Positions 16,014-23,971 are shown, numbered from the stretch's first letter. The stretch: DNA of 64,000 nucleotides from Dyadobacter sp. CY345 (GCF_021502725.1 NZ_JAKFFS010000002.1:682001-746000), one strand, 5' to 3'. The notes: a model not told the origin generated them from the sequence alone. Numbers and translations are program-made.

Positions 16014-16132
16014 TGTGATATACCTCACACAGTAATCGTGCGGATTGTCAATACCTAGTTTCAGCCCTTATCCGGAACTTTGCATAGTAAATTTAAATGT
16101 CTTCACAGACACGAACTCAAACGCAAATAGTA

Positions 16133-16522
16133 ATGGAAAAGAAAATAACGAATCCGTGGAAATGGCAGGATCAGCGCAGTTATGTGCAAGCCGTGGAGGT
16201 CAAAAATGTAGAAAGTACATTGTATGTTTCCGGACAAACAGCGATTGACGATGATGGAATATCGAGTGACGAAGATATGAAATCTCAATTAATCAAGGCT
16301 TTGCAAAATCTGGAAAAGGTTATCAACGAAGCTGGATTTGCTTGTAACGGGATAGTCCGTTTGAATATTTATACCACATCAACCGCAGAACTCTGGCCAC
16401 ATTTCAACATTTTTCAGAGCTGGATCGCAAAGCACAATATCAAACAAGCGACTACAATGCTGGAAGTTACCAGTCTTTTTGAGACGCTGAAAGTTGAGCT
16501 GGAAGCTACTGTGGTGAAATAA
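16133..16522 (+). CDS. Rid (YjgF/YER057c/UK114) family protein lacking the catalytic Arg
   Basis: A Rid-family trimeric fold protein: YVQAVEVKNVESTLYVSGQT, an internal helix LIKALQNLEKVINEAGF and an ELEATVV C-terminal strand. I place the start at the internal ATG 16133 (MEKKITNPWKWQDQ) because relatives begin there; an upstream in-frame ATG at 16097 would add 12 polar residues. At the position where deaminase-active Rid proteins carry Arg (RTxVEV), this one has KQATTMLEV, so it probably lacks enamine deaminase activity and belongs to a non-RidA subgroup. The second Rid protein, at 21254, keeps the Arg. A perfect terminator hairpin follows. Confidence 0.85.
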   Translation: MEKKITNPWKWQDQRSYVQAVEVKNVESTLYVSGQTAIDDDGISSDEDMKSQLIKALQNLEKVINEAGFACNGIVRLNIYTTSTAELWPHFNIFQSWIAKHNIKQATTMLEVTSLFETLKVELEATVVK

Positions 16523-16543
16523 TGAGTCGGATTTAGGAAATGA

Positions 16544-16574
16544 CGCTGTGTTTTCTCGTATGGAAAACACAGCG
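16544..16574 (+). terminator. Perfect 12-bp terminator hairpin
   Basis: CGCTGTGTTTTC (16544-16555) pairs perfectly with GAAAACACAGCG (16563-16574), 7-base loop, 21 bases after the Rid stop codon. The following T-tract is weak (CCTTTCT). Confidence 0.7.
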
Positions 16575-16663
16575 CCTTTCTAATAATGGGTAGGTGGAAT
16601 AATTCTTGCCTGTTCCTGCAAAAGGCAATTCATACATTCCACTAACAAACAAGAAATAAAGTC

Positions 16664-16918
16664 ATGGAAAAATTCGTATCAGTTTTGTTCGTAGAAGATA
16701 CAGAGATCACATCAAACACAAAAAAGGAAGATATCAACCAATTCGAAGTGGAGTTTTATAAATGGAATCTGCCGAGGGTTGGAGATCATCTGATGGTTCC
16801 TGATGCGCTGGGAGATGTGCACTTCTTTGTAGTGTTAAGTAAAAGTTTCCTGATCAAAAATGGCGTGATGGACCAGTTTAGTTATGTGGTAAAAAGACAT
16901 GGACATCCGAAGGAGTAG
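16664..16918 (+). CDS. Hypothetical 84-residue protein
   Basis: A small soluble frame beginning MEKFVSVLFVEDTEITSNTK and ending FSYVVKRHGHPKE. The middle (FEVEFYKWNLPRVGDHLMVP, then VHFFVVLSK) looks like a compact beta-rich fold. No family is recognized. It lies between the Rid gene and the convergent esterase gene, in its own transcription unit. Composition and a clean start make coding likely. Confidence 0.6.
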   Translation: MEKFVSVLFVEDTEITSNTKKEDINQFEVEFYKWNLPRVGDHLMVPDALGDVHFFVVLSKSFLIKNGVMDQFSYVVKRHGHPKE

Positions 16919-17006
16919 GAGGGCTTGAAGAAGTGGGTGAATTATTGGCGAGCTACTTGCTTCATTGGGTATAATGCGGCCTGGCACTTACATATTGAAC
17001 TGTGAG

Positions 17007-18245
17007 CTACTCTCGCCTGTTCGCAAATAGCCAGTCCAGTAAACCAGGTGTGCTGTGAACATTTTTCCAGATGTCGTGACCAGCACCGGGGAACTCACTA
17101 TATCGGGGTTTTCCGCCGGCTTTTTTTATACCAGCGATCATGTCTCTTGATCCGCTCACTGGTGCAAGGGCATCATTTTCGCCATGAAAAGCCCAGATTC
17201 CTACATTAACCAACTTACTGGCGAAGCCTGTATTTCCAGCTCCGCAAATGGGTACCGCAGCTGCGAACATTTCCGGATGTACGCTGGCAAAGTGCCATGA
17301 ACCGTAACCTCCTCCTGATATACCCATAACATAACGCCGCTTGACATCGATGGAAAATTCGAGTTCCAGGGCAGCCATTGCTTCAAAGACAGTTGACGCG
17401 ATTATGGGATCCAGCCAGCTTCGACCTTTTGGACACTGGGGAACAAAGAGAAATGCAGGATACTTTCGTTTGTTCTCATAATTTGCCAACCAAGGTGCCT
17501 CGGAACCTTCAACTTGCCTGATGTTTTCTGATCCATGAGCTCCACCATGATGAAGACAAACAACGATAGGATACTTTTTTTTAGGATCGTAATTAACCGG
17601 TTTCATAAATCGATACCGGATTTTATTTCCTCTTTTGTCTGTAAAAGTCCGCTCTTCAAATAACTGAGCGGTGGAATATTCCTGTTGATTCACTCCGGAA
17701 GATTCCTGGCTTAGCAAGCGTTCTTTTATAAGATTTTGTGCAAGAAAAATCGCCAGAAGTGATGTTGAAAATGTAATTAGACTCATTAAATAAGTAAACA
17801 GATTCTTCGAAATACTAATAACCTTTTGGTGCCTGACTTCGTTGACCAAATTCAAAATCATGAAAATTGGAAGAAGTATTGATAGCCAAGTCGTTACTTG
17901 CATTAATTTCTCCAAAAATATATTTACGTCAAAATCCAGCGACCGAGACGCCGTAATCATGCCAGCTCCTATAAGTATTACAAGCAGGATTGTGAGAGCT
18001 CCCGCTGCTTTGAGCCATGGACGTTCGGCAGCTTTGGAAAAAAGAAGGCATAAACCGTATAGTGCCGCAGTGAATAACACAAAGGAATAGACAGGAATGT
18101 AAAATTTTACCAATGCTCTGAACATTTGCATCCAGTATATAAGCGCATAGTCGAAAACAAAGACGATGCAGAGCGCCAGCCCGAAGAAAAAAGCAAACCG
18201 GTAATTTTTTGAATATAGATACTTGACAACCAAAATTGTTGACAA
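17007..18245 (-). CDS. Membrane-anchored alpha/beta hydrolase (prolyl oligopeptidase / esterase-like)
   Basis: A 412-residue frame with about five N-terminal membrane helices (to residue ~170) and a C-terminal alpha/beta hydrolase domain (~190-412). The catalytic triad is visible: the nucleophile Ser in GISGGGYGSWHFA, Asp in HGENDALAP and His in GAGHDIW, with an oxyanion HHGGAHGS segment. It resembles poly-beta-hydroxybutyrate depolymerase-like or dipeptidyl-peptidase-like enzymes; the substrate is unknown. The only start in this frame is TTG at 18245, which is suspicious: coding sequence continues in frame upstream (FNWFGFKGLVHT) to about 18281, and an out-of-frame segment with an ATG at 18400 supplies the missing N-terminus. 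The gene is probably split by a one-base deletion in a 5-base A run (18279-18283, plus strand). Confidence 0.8.
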   Translation of the reverse strand: MSTILVVKYLYSKNYRFAFFFGLALCIVFVFDYALIYWMQMFRALVKFYIPVYSFVLFTAALYGLCLLFSKAAERPWLKAAGALTILLVILIGAGMITASRSLDFDVNIFLEKLMQVTTWLSILLPIFMILNLVNEVRHQKVISISKNLFTYLMSLITFSTSLLAIFLAQNLIKERLLSQESSGVNQQEYSTAQLFEERTFTDKRGNKIRYRFMKPVNYDPKKKYPIVVCLHHGGAHGSENIRQVEGSEAPWLANYENKRKYPAFLFVPQCPKGRSWLDPIIASTVFEAMAALELEFSIDVKRRYVMGISGGGYGSWHFASVHPEMFAAAVPICGAGNTGFASKLVNVGIWAFHGENDALAPVSGSRDMIAGIKKAGGKPRYSEFPGAGHDIWKNVHSTPGLLDWLFANRRE

Positions 18246-18253
18246 GGTATGGA

Positions 18254-18400
18254 CTAAGCCTTTAAATCCGAACCAGTTAAAAAGGAAGGTAATTGATAAG
18301 TTTGTTTACCAAAACTCAGATGGAACAAATTCTCAAAAATACACATGAAAACGTATAGTGACAGAAAGAAAATCCCGAAGTAGTAGTGACTTTTATGCAT
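18254..18400 (-). pseudogene. N-terminal segment of the esterase gene, out of frame
   Basis: A minus-strand ATG at 18400 opens MHKSHYYFGIFFLSLYVFMC and a hydrophobic helix, reaching a premature TAG at 18254-18256 after 48 residues. Adding one base in the T5 run (complement of 18279-18283) would join its PSF to FNWFGFKGLVHT of the downstream frame, giving one continuous membrane-hydrolase protein of about 465 residues. I therefore read this as the real start of the esterase gene, broken by an indel. Confidence 0.6.
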
Positions 18401-18423
18401 GGCTTTTTAGAATAGGGTTTATG

Positions 18424-18458
18424 AAGACGGATAAAATCTGTAAAATGCAATCCGTCTT
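18424..18458 (-). terminator. Hairpin between acyltransferase and esterase genes
   Basis: AAGACGGAT (18424-18432) pairs with ATCCGTCTT (18450-18458), a perfect 9-bp stem with a 17-base loop. It sits ~95 bases after the acyltransferase stop on the minus strand. There is no proper T-tract, so termination is uncertain. Confidence 0.4.
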
Positions 18459-18552
18459 AATAAACTAAAAAAGAACAGTGCGATAACGGGTATACTTGTT
18501 AATAAAACCTAAATAATGTCACTCTGACTTTAAATCTTTTTTACTCGGAAAT

Positions 18553-19575
18553 TTAAGAAACCGGCTGAGCAGCCAAAGTTGGTATCTCATTTTGCTCCAC
18601 ATCACTATATTTGATTTTCTGAGATAACTTTTTAAAGGGTTTTTCTATCATTTTATACAAAAAATAGGAAACGATTACCGAAAAAAGGAAGGCGACGATA
18701 ATCATAGCATGTCGTAATGATTCGGAATCTGAAAATCTACGGGTAATATGCAGGAGCCTCGCACCAACTGGTGTATGAAATAGATATAGTGAGTATGAAA
18801 TGTTTCCAAAAAAAGTACTGAACAGCGTCGGTTTTAGAGGAATCAATATTACGGTTATTGTAAACGCAACAACAATAATCTCCTCATAGGTATACCTGAA
18901 AAACAGAAATCCTAACACGGTAATTAGGGTCAGGGTTAGTTCCAACTTTCCTGAAATTCCTGAGAAATAGCGATATAATAATATTCCGGTTGTGAAGAAT
19001 ATGGAAAAATTAAAAACAAAATTCCTGTTCAGGTAAAATGATGCTGCGTTGAAAAGAATTAGCGTAGTTATCCAGACATAAGACTTTTTATGACTGACCA
19101 GCGGGAATATCAGCGCGATAAGCAAATAATATTGAAACTCAATTGCCAGCGTCCAGAATACATGGTTTAGCCAATCCTTACCCATGAAAATATTTAGGTA
19201 TCCAAAATGATAGAAGACCTGAGCATAGTCGATTTCGAATGGCTTTCCTACATAAAAGGGAGTCAACGTTGTGATAAAATTTAATAGCAACGCCAGAAAA
19301 ACGCAGAACAGATATGGAGGCTCTATTCTTATCAGTCGTTTCTTGAAAAATGTTGAAAATTTTTGAATTGTATAATTCCCCTTCGCCATCGAGTAGGGGA
19401 TTACTAAACCTGATATAATAAAAAAGACTTGCACTCCGAAATGACCAAAACTGAAAAAATGTTTGATCGGATCATCATTTTCGAGGTAATCAAGATTTGT
19501 AGTAAAATGAAATAAACAAACAGCAATTGCTGCCAATCCTCTTAAATAATCCAGTGAAAATAAATATTTATTCAT
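18553..19575 (-). CDS. Acyltransferase 3 family membrane protein
   Basis: A 340-residue integral membrane acyltransferase (OafA/YrhL-type, acyltransferase-3). The N-terminal motif FSLDYLRGLAAIAVCLFHFT contains the conserved Arg and the catalytic His near residue 23. About ten transmembrane helices follow, with the RIEPPYLFCVFLALL segment (R-x-x-P) typical of the family. Such enzymes transfer acyl groups from acyl-CoA onto sugars of surface polysaccharide, lipopolysaccharide or other carbohydrates. It is encoded 35 bases after the PhyH oxygenase gene on the same strand, so both may modify the same surface or secreted compound. Confidence 0.88.
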   Translation of the reverse strand: MNKYLFSLDYLRGLAAIAVCLFHFTTNLDYLENDDPIKHFFSFGHFGVQVFFIISGLVIPYSMAKGNYTIQKFSTFFKKRLIRIEPPYLFCVFLALLLNFITTLTPFYVGKPFEIDYAQVFYHFGYLNIFMGKDWLNHVFWTLAIEFQYYLLIALIFPLVSHKKSYVWITTLILFNAASFYLNRNFVFNFSIFFTTGILLYRYFSGISGKLELTLTLITVLGFLFFRYTYEEIIVVAFTITVILIPLKPTLFSTFFGNISYSLYLFHTPVGARLLHITRRFSDSESLRHAMIIVAFLFSVIVSYFLYKMIEKPFKKLSQKIKYSDVEQNEIPTLAAQPVS

Positions 19576-19610
19576 TAAAGGTTGCTGTAAATTGGTAGGA
19601 GAGTGGCGTC

Positions 19611-20570
19611 TTATTTATTGATCATTTTCTGAACCCATTGGCGGAAATTTGAAGGGATGATTTTCCTCATCAATGTGCCCGGTAAGTACATTTTATAAGA
19701 ATAACCAACATATTTTATGGGTGTTCCCAGGTAAGTGCTCTGAACTTCTTTGCCTGTTGAAATGTCAGTTACCTTTTGAATTGAAATTCTTTCCAGTGCC
19801 ATATCCGTTTTCATGGGCCGGTAATATGCACAGTTTTCAAAATAGAAATGATTCACCTGTGTATATCGGGTGGAGCCGGGAATTGTAATTTTTTCACCTC
19901 CGTGAAGCAAATTGGCCGACCATATCAGTGCTTGCCCCTTTTTAAGATTCAGAACTTTCTTTTCCAGGTGTTTCTGCGCAACCAGTTCTTCAATGAAATC
20001 CTCGTATCTGTTGTAATAATTTGCGAGCATATCTTCAATGGACGAGCTCGTCGAGCCTTTCATTCCCAAAATGGACAAATCATAAAATGGCAACCTGTGG
20101 CTGGCAGGATAATAATGCAGCGGGCCGTTTCCGTCATGCACATCTTCCAGCGCTATCCAGACGCCAGCCATATACCGCTCCGGCACAGAGTTGAAATGGA
20201 TGGAATCGCTATGCGTTCTCTGCTGACTGCCCGTTGAAAAATTCAGTGTTTGAAAAGGAATTGGCCTTCTTTTATATAATATTTCGAGAATTTCGATCAC
20301 ACGAGGCGCAACAGCAATTTGCTTAACTGCTTCATGATCCTTCCAGGCATCCTGCAATCGGTTGGTATTATGCTTTTCAAATTCAGGCTTGATCTGAGAC
20401 AATGCTTTTTCGATGAGCTCATCATCGATCTGCGGATCAATAATGACATACCCGTTTTCGGAATAAAATTTTACCATTGCGGCAGTTTCCGGATCAAGGT
20501 TGGCGTTTTTTAACTCTTTTTCAAAAAACGGGGATTCCACCCAGGGAGTTTGCATTTGCATAGAGGACAT
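19611..20570 (-). CDS. Phytanoyl-CoA dioxygenase (PhyH) family protein
   Basis: A 319-residue Fe(II)/2-oxoglutarate-dependent oxygenase. The His-x-Asp of the facial triad is in QQRTHSDSIHFN, and the distal His is probably in ANLLHGGEKI. Other family features are YSENGYVIIDPQIDDELIEK near the N-terminus and GPLHYYPASHRLPF. These enzymes hydroxylate small molecules or lipid-linked substrates in the cytoplasm. With an acyltransferase 35 bases downstream it forms a two-gene unit that may tailor a sugar or secondary metabolite; this is inference. Its upstream region is shared with the divergent LuxR gene and contains repeats. Confidence 0.88.
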   Translation of the reverse strand: MSSMQMQTPWVESPFFEKELKNANLDPETAAMVKFYSENGYVIIDPQIDDELIEKALSQIKPEFEKHNTNRLQDAWKDHEAVKQIAVAPRVIEILEILYKRRPIPFQTLNFSTGSQQRTHSDSIHFNSVPERYMAGVWIALEDVHDGNGPLHYYPASHRLPFYDLSILGMKGSTSSSIEDMLANYYNRYEDFIEELVAQKHLEKKVLNLKKGQALIWSANLLHGGEKITIPGSTRYTQVNHFYFENCAYYRPMKTDMALERISIQKVTDISTGKEVQSTYLGTPIKYVGYSYKMYLPGTLMRKIIPSNFRQWVQKMINK

Positions 20571-20664
20571 AGAGGGAGTTCGATCAGTAAAAAGTAAATT
20601 TTATTACCCCAGTAATATTTTCTGTAAAACTATTTATAGAAAAAATAATACTACCTAAATCAAA

Positions 20665-20696
20665 CCCCTCATTATTTGGAGTATTTACCCCTCATT
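20665..20696. repeat. Direct repeat CCCCTCATT, 23 bp apart
   Basis: CCCCTCATT occurs at 20665-20673 and 20688-20696 in the divergent region between PhyH and the LuxR regulator. Spacing of 23 bp places both on nearly the same face of DNA. It may be a regulator binding site or part of the PhyH promoter region. Confidence 0.5.
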
Positions 20697-20704
20697 TTTA
20701 AATT

Positions 20705-20737
20705 ATTCTACGATTTTCAGGCTAATATTCGTAGAAT
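20705..20737. promoter_or_regulatory. 9-bp inverted repeat, candidate operator
   Basis: ATTCTACGA (20705-20713) and TCGTAGAAT (20729-20737) form a perfect inverted repeat with a 15-base spacer. It lies directly upstream of the TACATTTG promoter box and 50-80 bp before the LuxR-type gene, where a dimeric HTH regulator would bind. Autoregulation is inferred from position only. Confidence 0.4.
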
Positions 20738-20751
20738 TTGTAACCTTACTG

Positions 20752-20759
20752 TACATTTG
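20752..20759 (+). promoter_or_regulatory. Bacteroidota-type -7 box TACATTTG
   Basis: Exact match to TAnnTTTG, 26 bases before the ATG of the LuxR-type gene at 20786. It is identical to the box at 6367. No clear -33 TTG at the standard spacing. Confidence 0.45.
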
Positions 20760-20785
20760 ATTTACAACTCTCCTCAGCAAATAAT

Positions 20786-21091
20786 ATGACAATAATCTCT
20801 ACAAATACCCTAACATCTTTTAACAACGACACGCCTATACCTCCGGCATTTCTGATGCGGCTTACTAAACGCGAATGGGAAGTAATTATCCATTTATCAA
20901 AAGGGCTGACTACGCCTGAAATTGCTGCCAAAATCTGTGTTGAACCCAAAAGTGTTGAAAATTACCGCGGACGCATTGCAGACAAACTCGAACTGAAAGG
21001 CAGAAATAAACTGGTCTGGTTTTCATGGAAAAACCAGGAGTTTTTAGAAAATTGGTACTCGGCTTCCAAAAAGAATTTTGATGTTTTGTGA
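20786..21091 (+). CDS. Single-domain LuxR/GerE-type HTH regulator
   Basis: A 101-residue protein with a LuxR_C HTH domain (residues ~28-85): LTKREWEVIIHLSKGLTTPE is the conserved 'LTxRExEVxxxLxxGxxxxEIA' start, followed by CVEPKSVENYRGRIADKL as the recognition helix. There is no receiver or autoinducer domain, and only a short polar N-terminus. Such minimal regulators are seen in Bacteroidota. It is divergent from PhyH, and an inverted repeat with a promoter box precedes it, so it is a candidate regulator of itself and the PhyH-acyltransferase pair. Confidence 0.85.
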   Translation: MTIISTNTLTSFNNDTPIPPAFLMRLTKREWEVIIHLSKGLTTPEIAAKICVEPKSVENYRGRIADKLELKGRNKLVWFSWKNQEFLENWYSASKKNFDVL

Positions 21092-21253
21092 TTTCCACGC
21101 GGAAAGAATAGTGGTTTTAATTCTATTTTGGAGAATTAAGGACAAGTGAGGTGCACGGATCAGTTTGGTGTTGTTTAGAAGTAACTTTTGTAAAACCGCG
21201 ACTTTAATGGTTCATTGCGTGTAGCAATTTCATTCAAGTAATAAGTAAGAATA

Positions 21254-21625
21254 ATGCATATGAATTCAAAAGAGACAAAACCCCAGGTGCCTATATCAAA
21301 GGCATTGGTTGCGAATGGATTTTTATTTATTTCAGGCCAGCTAGGCACGTCCGGCGGTGTACTGGTGAATACCTCCTTTGCCGACGAAGTAAGACAAGTG
21401 TTAATTAACATCGAGAATATATTGGCTGAGCATCAGCTTACTTTTGGACATGTTGTCAGTATTACTATTTACCTGACGGATATGAGATGGTTTGATGAAC
21501 TGAACCTCGTGTACGCGACATATTTCAAAGACCGCTTTCCGACCCGCACCTGCATTGCCGTCGCTGCTTTGCCTAAACTCGCTCGTGTTGAAATGACAAC
21601 GGTTGCTAGTTTGGTGCTGGAATGA
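21254..21625 (+). CDS. RidA family enamine/imine deaminase
   Basis: A 123-residue Rid-family protein with all the usual elements: VPISKALVANGFLFISGQLG at the start, a helix QVLINIENILAEHQLTFGHV, and RFPTRTCIAVAALPKLARVE near the end, where the Arg in PTRTC is the catalytic Arg of RidA. Predicted to hydrolyse reactive 2-aminoacrylate and related enamines produced by PLP enzymes. Two in-frame Mets near the start differ only by a residue or two. Transcribed alone; terminator at 21694. Confidence 0.88.
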   Translation: MHMNSKETKPQVPISKALVANGFLFISGQLGTSGGVLVNTSFADEVRQVLINIENILAEHQLTFGHVVSITIYLTDMRWFDELNLVYATYFKDRFPTRTCIAVAALPKLARVEMTTVASLVLE

Positions 21626-21693
21626 GGTGATGGAGAGGTGGATAGTTTATTTACCTTATTGGTCTTGTTTGAGCAAAGGTGAATATTGCGTTT

Positions 21694-21726
21694 AGGGAGT
21701 TCTGATTGGAACTCTCTATTTTTTTA
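21694..21726 (+). terminator. Intrinsic terminator after ridA
   Basis: AGGGAGTTC (21694-21702) pairs with GAACTCTCT (21709-21717), 9 bp with one G-U pair and a 6-base loop, followed by a T-tract. It lies about 70 bases after the RidA stop codon. Confidence 0.85.
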
Positions 21727-21896
21727 GTTCGATGACGACGATATATGTTTCTATAATTTGAATTTTACCGTTAAATAGGTTTATCTTTTTTGGTCGTTTT
21801 AATAGTTGTAGAATTACTTCAAAGCTGCCGTCTGTTATGGCTAAGTAAATCGGAAGCCGAGACAGCTTTTACAGTTAATTACTACTCAACGCCAAC

Positions 21897-22370
21897 ATGA
21901 AAAAAATCCTCTACGCTCTGTTATTTATTCTTCTTTTCATTTCCTGTAATAAGCCTCCAGAACCTGATGGCGATATAGCGGACACTGTTACAGGGAAATA
22001 TCTTTTCGTACATGTAGACAGATTTTTAGGGGTCGATTCAGAATACACGGTTGTATGGACAATTACGAAGAGCTCAGATAATGAAGTGATCTTAAAGCAC
22101 GAAATCGTAGAAAAAATCATTGGTTCAAATCCTAATGGTTACAAACCTTCGGATCCGTTCTCGGGAACGATTACTGGTATTAAAATAATAAACTCGGGAA
22201 GGCTTAAAGTTGATCAGGTAGTGGATTTTACCTTCGATGGAGTAAAAGAAAAGACGCAGTTATACATAGCTGGCGTGGTTAGCGGTAACAATCTAAACGT
22301 TAATCTGAAACAAACCACGCATTCGGATAATGTGACGCTTTCTGAGACATTCGTATTTGAAAAGCAGTGA
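21897..22370 (+). CDS. Hypothetical lipoprotein
   Basis: A 157-residue protein with a lipoprotein signal: MKKILYALLFILLFISCNKP, Cys at residue 17. The mature part begins PPEPDGDIADTVTGKYLFVH and is beta-rich with many D/T/V residues and a C-terminal DNVTLSETFVFEKQ strand, reminiscent of small beta-barrel outer-surface lipoproteins in Bacteroidota. No specific family is recognized. It is a lone gene upstream of the nucleotidyltransferase cassette, ~60 bases away on the same strand. Confidence 0.75.
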   Translation: MKKILYALLFILLFISCNKPPEPDGDIADTVTGKYLFVHVDRFLGVDSEYTVVWTITKSSDNEVILKHEIVEKIIGSNPNGYKPSDPFSGTITGIKIINSGRLKVDQVVDFTFDGVKEKTQLYIAGVVSGNNLNVNLKQTTHSDNVTLSETFVFEKQ

Positions 22371-22429
22371 GTAGAAATAATACTCGATCATAACAAATAG
22401 ACCCTTACGACTAACTAAAACTTTCCCGT

Positions 22430-22987
22430 GTGATTCCTGATTTTGATTACAATAACGTTCTACCGCCGCATAAGGGCGATCCAAGAATTGCATCTGACCT
22501 ATCCCCATACGTTTGCACAACCCTTGATATGGTTCAAAAGTTTGCTACTTCGAAAGAGAGGATTGAGATATTGACAAAATTTATTAACTTTAGAAAAGCA
22601 ATTCGGCAATTCGGAATGCAAGGCAGTGCATTTCAATGGATTGATGGTAGTTTTGTTGAAAATATAGAGATTCTCGAGCAAAGAGCTCCAAGAGATATTG
22701 ATGTTATTACGTTCTTTTTTGGCTACACCCCAAATTTTCTTGATAATTTTGTGCAAAATATGCCTGAATTCCAGGATCCTATCATATCGAAACTTAATTA
22801 TAAAGTAGATCATTATCCTGTGGAGATTGATGCTGATCCACTTTCTACATTGTATGCGGTGAAATATTGGACAATGCTATTTACACATAATAGGATTGGG
22901 ATTTGGAAAGGAATTTTAGAGCTGGAAATAAATACACCAAATGAAGACGAAGACGCGTTAGTATATATGCAAAATTTACAATCATGA
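22430..22987 (+). CDS. Nucleotidyltransferase-fold protein (DUF6932-like), GTG start
   Basis: A 185-residue protein. The phrase QWIDGSFVENIEILEQRAPRDIDVITFF (shown in parts: GSFVEN, then APRDIDVI) fits the nucleotidyltransferase signature, a GSF/GS loop followed by D-x-D (DID), near residues 68-88. It resembles DUF6932 proteins. The start is GTG at 22430; no ATG lies near it in frame. The stop overlaps the ATG of the following gene (ATGA), so the two are translationally coupled. The pair is bordered by a lipoprotein gene and a tRNA-Leu gene and is visibly more AT-rich than the flanks, suggesting an acquired cassette. Such proteins often pair with toxins or defence effectors; function here is inferred only. 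Confidence 0.6.
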   Translation: MIPDFDYNNVLPPHKGDPRIASDLSPYVCTTLDMVQKFATSKERIEILTKFINFRKAIRQFGMQGSAFQWIDGSFVENIEILEQRAPRDIDVITFFFGYTPNFLDNFVQNMPEFQDPIISKLNYKVDHYPVEIDADPLSTLYAVKYWTMLFTHNRIGIWKGILELEINTPNEDEDALVYMQNLQS

Positions 22988-23892
22988 TCACTAACAGCGA
23001 AAAGGATCGATTAAAATATGAAATTGCATCTACCGAAGATTTACTTTCAAAAGTCGGGAAAAGCCGAATAATGGCTTATTCAATGACGAAAAAGCTTGAA
23101 GATTTAAACAAACAGTTAGATGAATTGGACAATGAAGAACCCGAGGCAAAGGCTTTGCTATATTTTTATGGAGCACCAGTAATAGGGTCTGCTGGAATAG
23201 AAACAAACTTTTTAAGCTCGGCACTTTCGCCTTTCCAGCAACTTGTAACAGCAAGAGTTGCAAAAAAATGGCAAGGTAAAGTTCAGAAAAAAGGCAAGAT
23301 GAAAGATTTGCATGATTCAAAACTATACTTAACTGCTTTGCCTCGAGGTTCATTTGGGGTGGAGTTAAAGAAGCTTACCAATCAACATATATATCACGAA
23401 TCACATTTAGCAGATTCGTTGCAAGAGGTAGTTGAGTTAATTGCTTCAAGCAAAGACAAAAATGCATTCTTAAAGCAAATTAAAAACTCTGCACCCAGAG
23501 AATTATCTGCCTTAAAGAAATTCTTCAGAGTTTTAGATAAAAGTGATGCCGGAGTTAAGATCGAAACAGGGCATATCACATCTACCTTTTCACAAAAGGA
23601 AGTTAAATTAGCATTTGAAATAATATCGCAAATTGCGATTGATAGTGAAGATATACAAATTGTCGGAAAATTTAGAGGTATTTTATTAGATACATGGAGT
23701 TTTGATTTTTTAGATTCAACCGATAAATTAATACATGGTCCTATCCATCCATCTGTAAGCGAAGAGGAGGCTGCTGAATTTGATGATTTTCTGAACCTAA
23801 ATTGTATCGCTACATTTGAAAAAACAGTAACAACCAAAATTGACGGCGAGAATAAACCTGTTTTTTCTTTAAAAAGTATTGATCACGTTTGA
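22984..23892 (+). CDS. Hypothetical partner of the nucleotidyltransferase-fold protein
   Basis: A 302-residue protein, coupled to the preceding gene by a 4-bp overlap. Residues 1-50 are helical and charged (KLEDLNKQLDELDNEEPEAK), a likely coiled coil. A middle segment KLYLTALPRGSFGVELKKL carries a conserved-looking RGSFGVEL phrase, which I associate with uncharacterized partners of DUF6932 proteins. The rest is soluble alpha/beta without obvious catalytic motif. The protein has no signal peptide or membrane segment. It is AT-rich and ends 39 bases before a bidirectional terminator and tRNA-Leu. Function unknown; a role in a defence or toxin-antitoxin pair is a hypothesis. Confidence 0.6.
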   Translation: MITNSEKDRLKYEIASTEDLLSKVGKSRIMAYSMTKKLEDLNKQLDELDNEEPEAKALLYFYGAPVIGSAGIETNFLSSALSPFQQLVTARVAKKWQGKVQKKGKMKDLHDSKLYLTALPRGSFGVELKKLTNQHIYHESHLADSLQEVVELIASSKDKNAFLKQIKNSAPRELSALKKFFRVLDKSDAGVKIETGHITSTFSQKEVKLAFEIISQIAIDSEDIQIVGKFRGILLDTWSFDFLDSTDKLIHGPIHPSVSEEEAAEFDDFLNLNCIATFEKTVTTKIDGENKPVFSLKSIDHV

Positions 23893-23930
23893 GAAGGCGT
23901 AACAAAACAATGCGTAACTCAATAACGCAA

Positions 23931-23966
23931 AAAGAGCGCAATTGACTTTCAATCATTGCGCTCTTT
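23931..23966. terminator. Bidirectional terminator between cassette and tRNA-Leu
   Basis: AAAGAGCGCAAT (23931-23942) pairs with ATTGCGCTCTTT (23955-23966), a perfect 12-bp stem with a 12-base loop. A-rich 5' and T-rich 3' flanks allow it to serve both the cassette gene on the plus strand and the tRNA on the minus strand. Confidence 0.85.
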
Positions 23967-23971
23967 AAATG

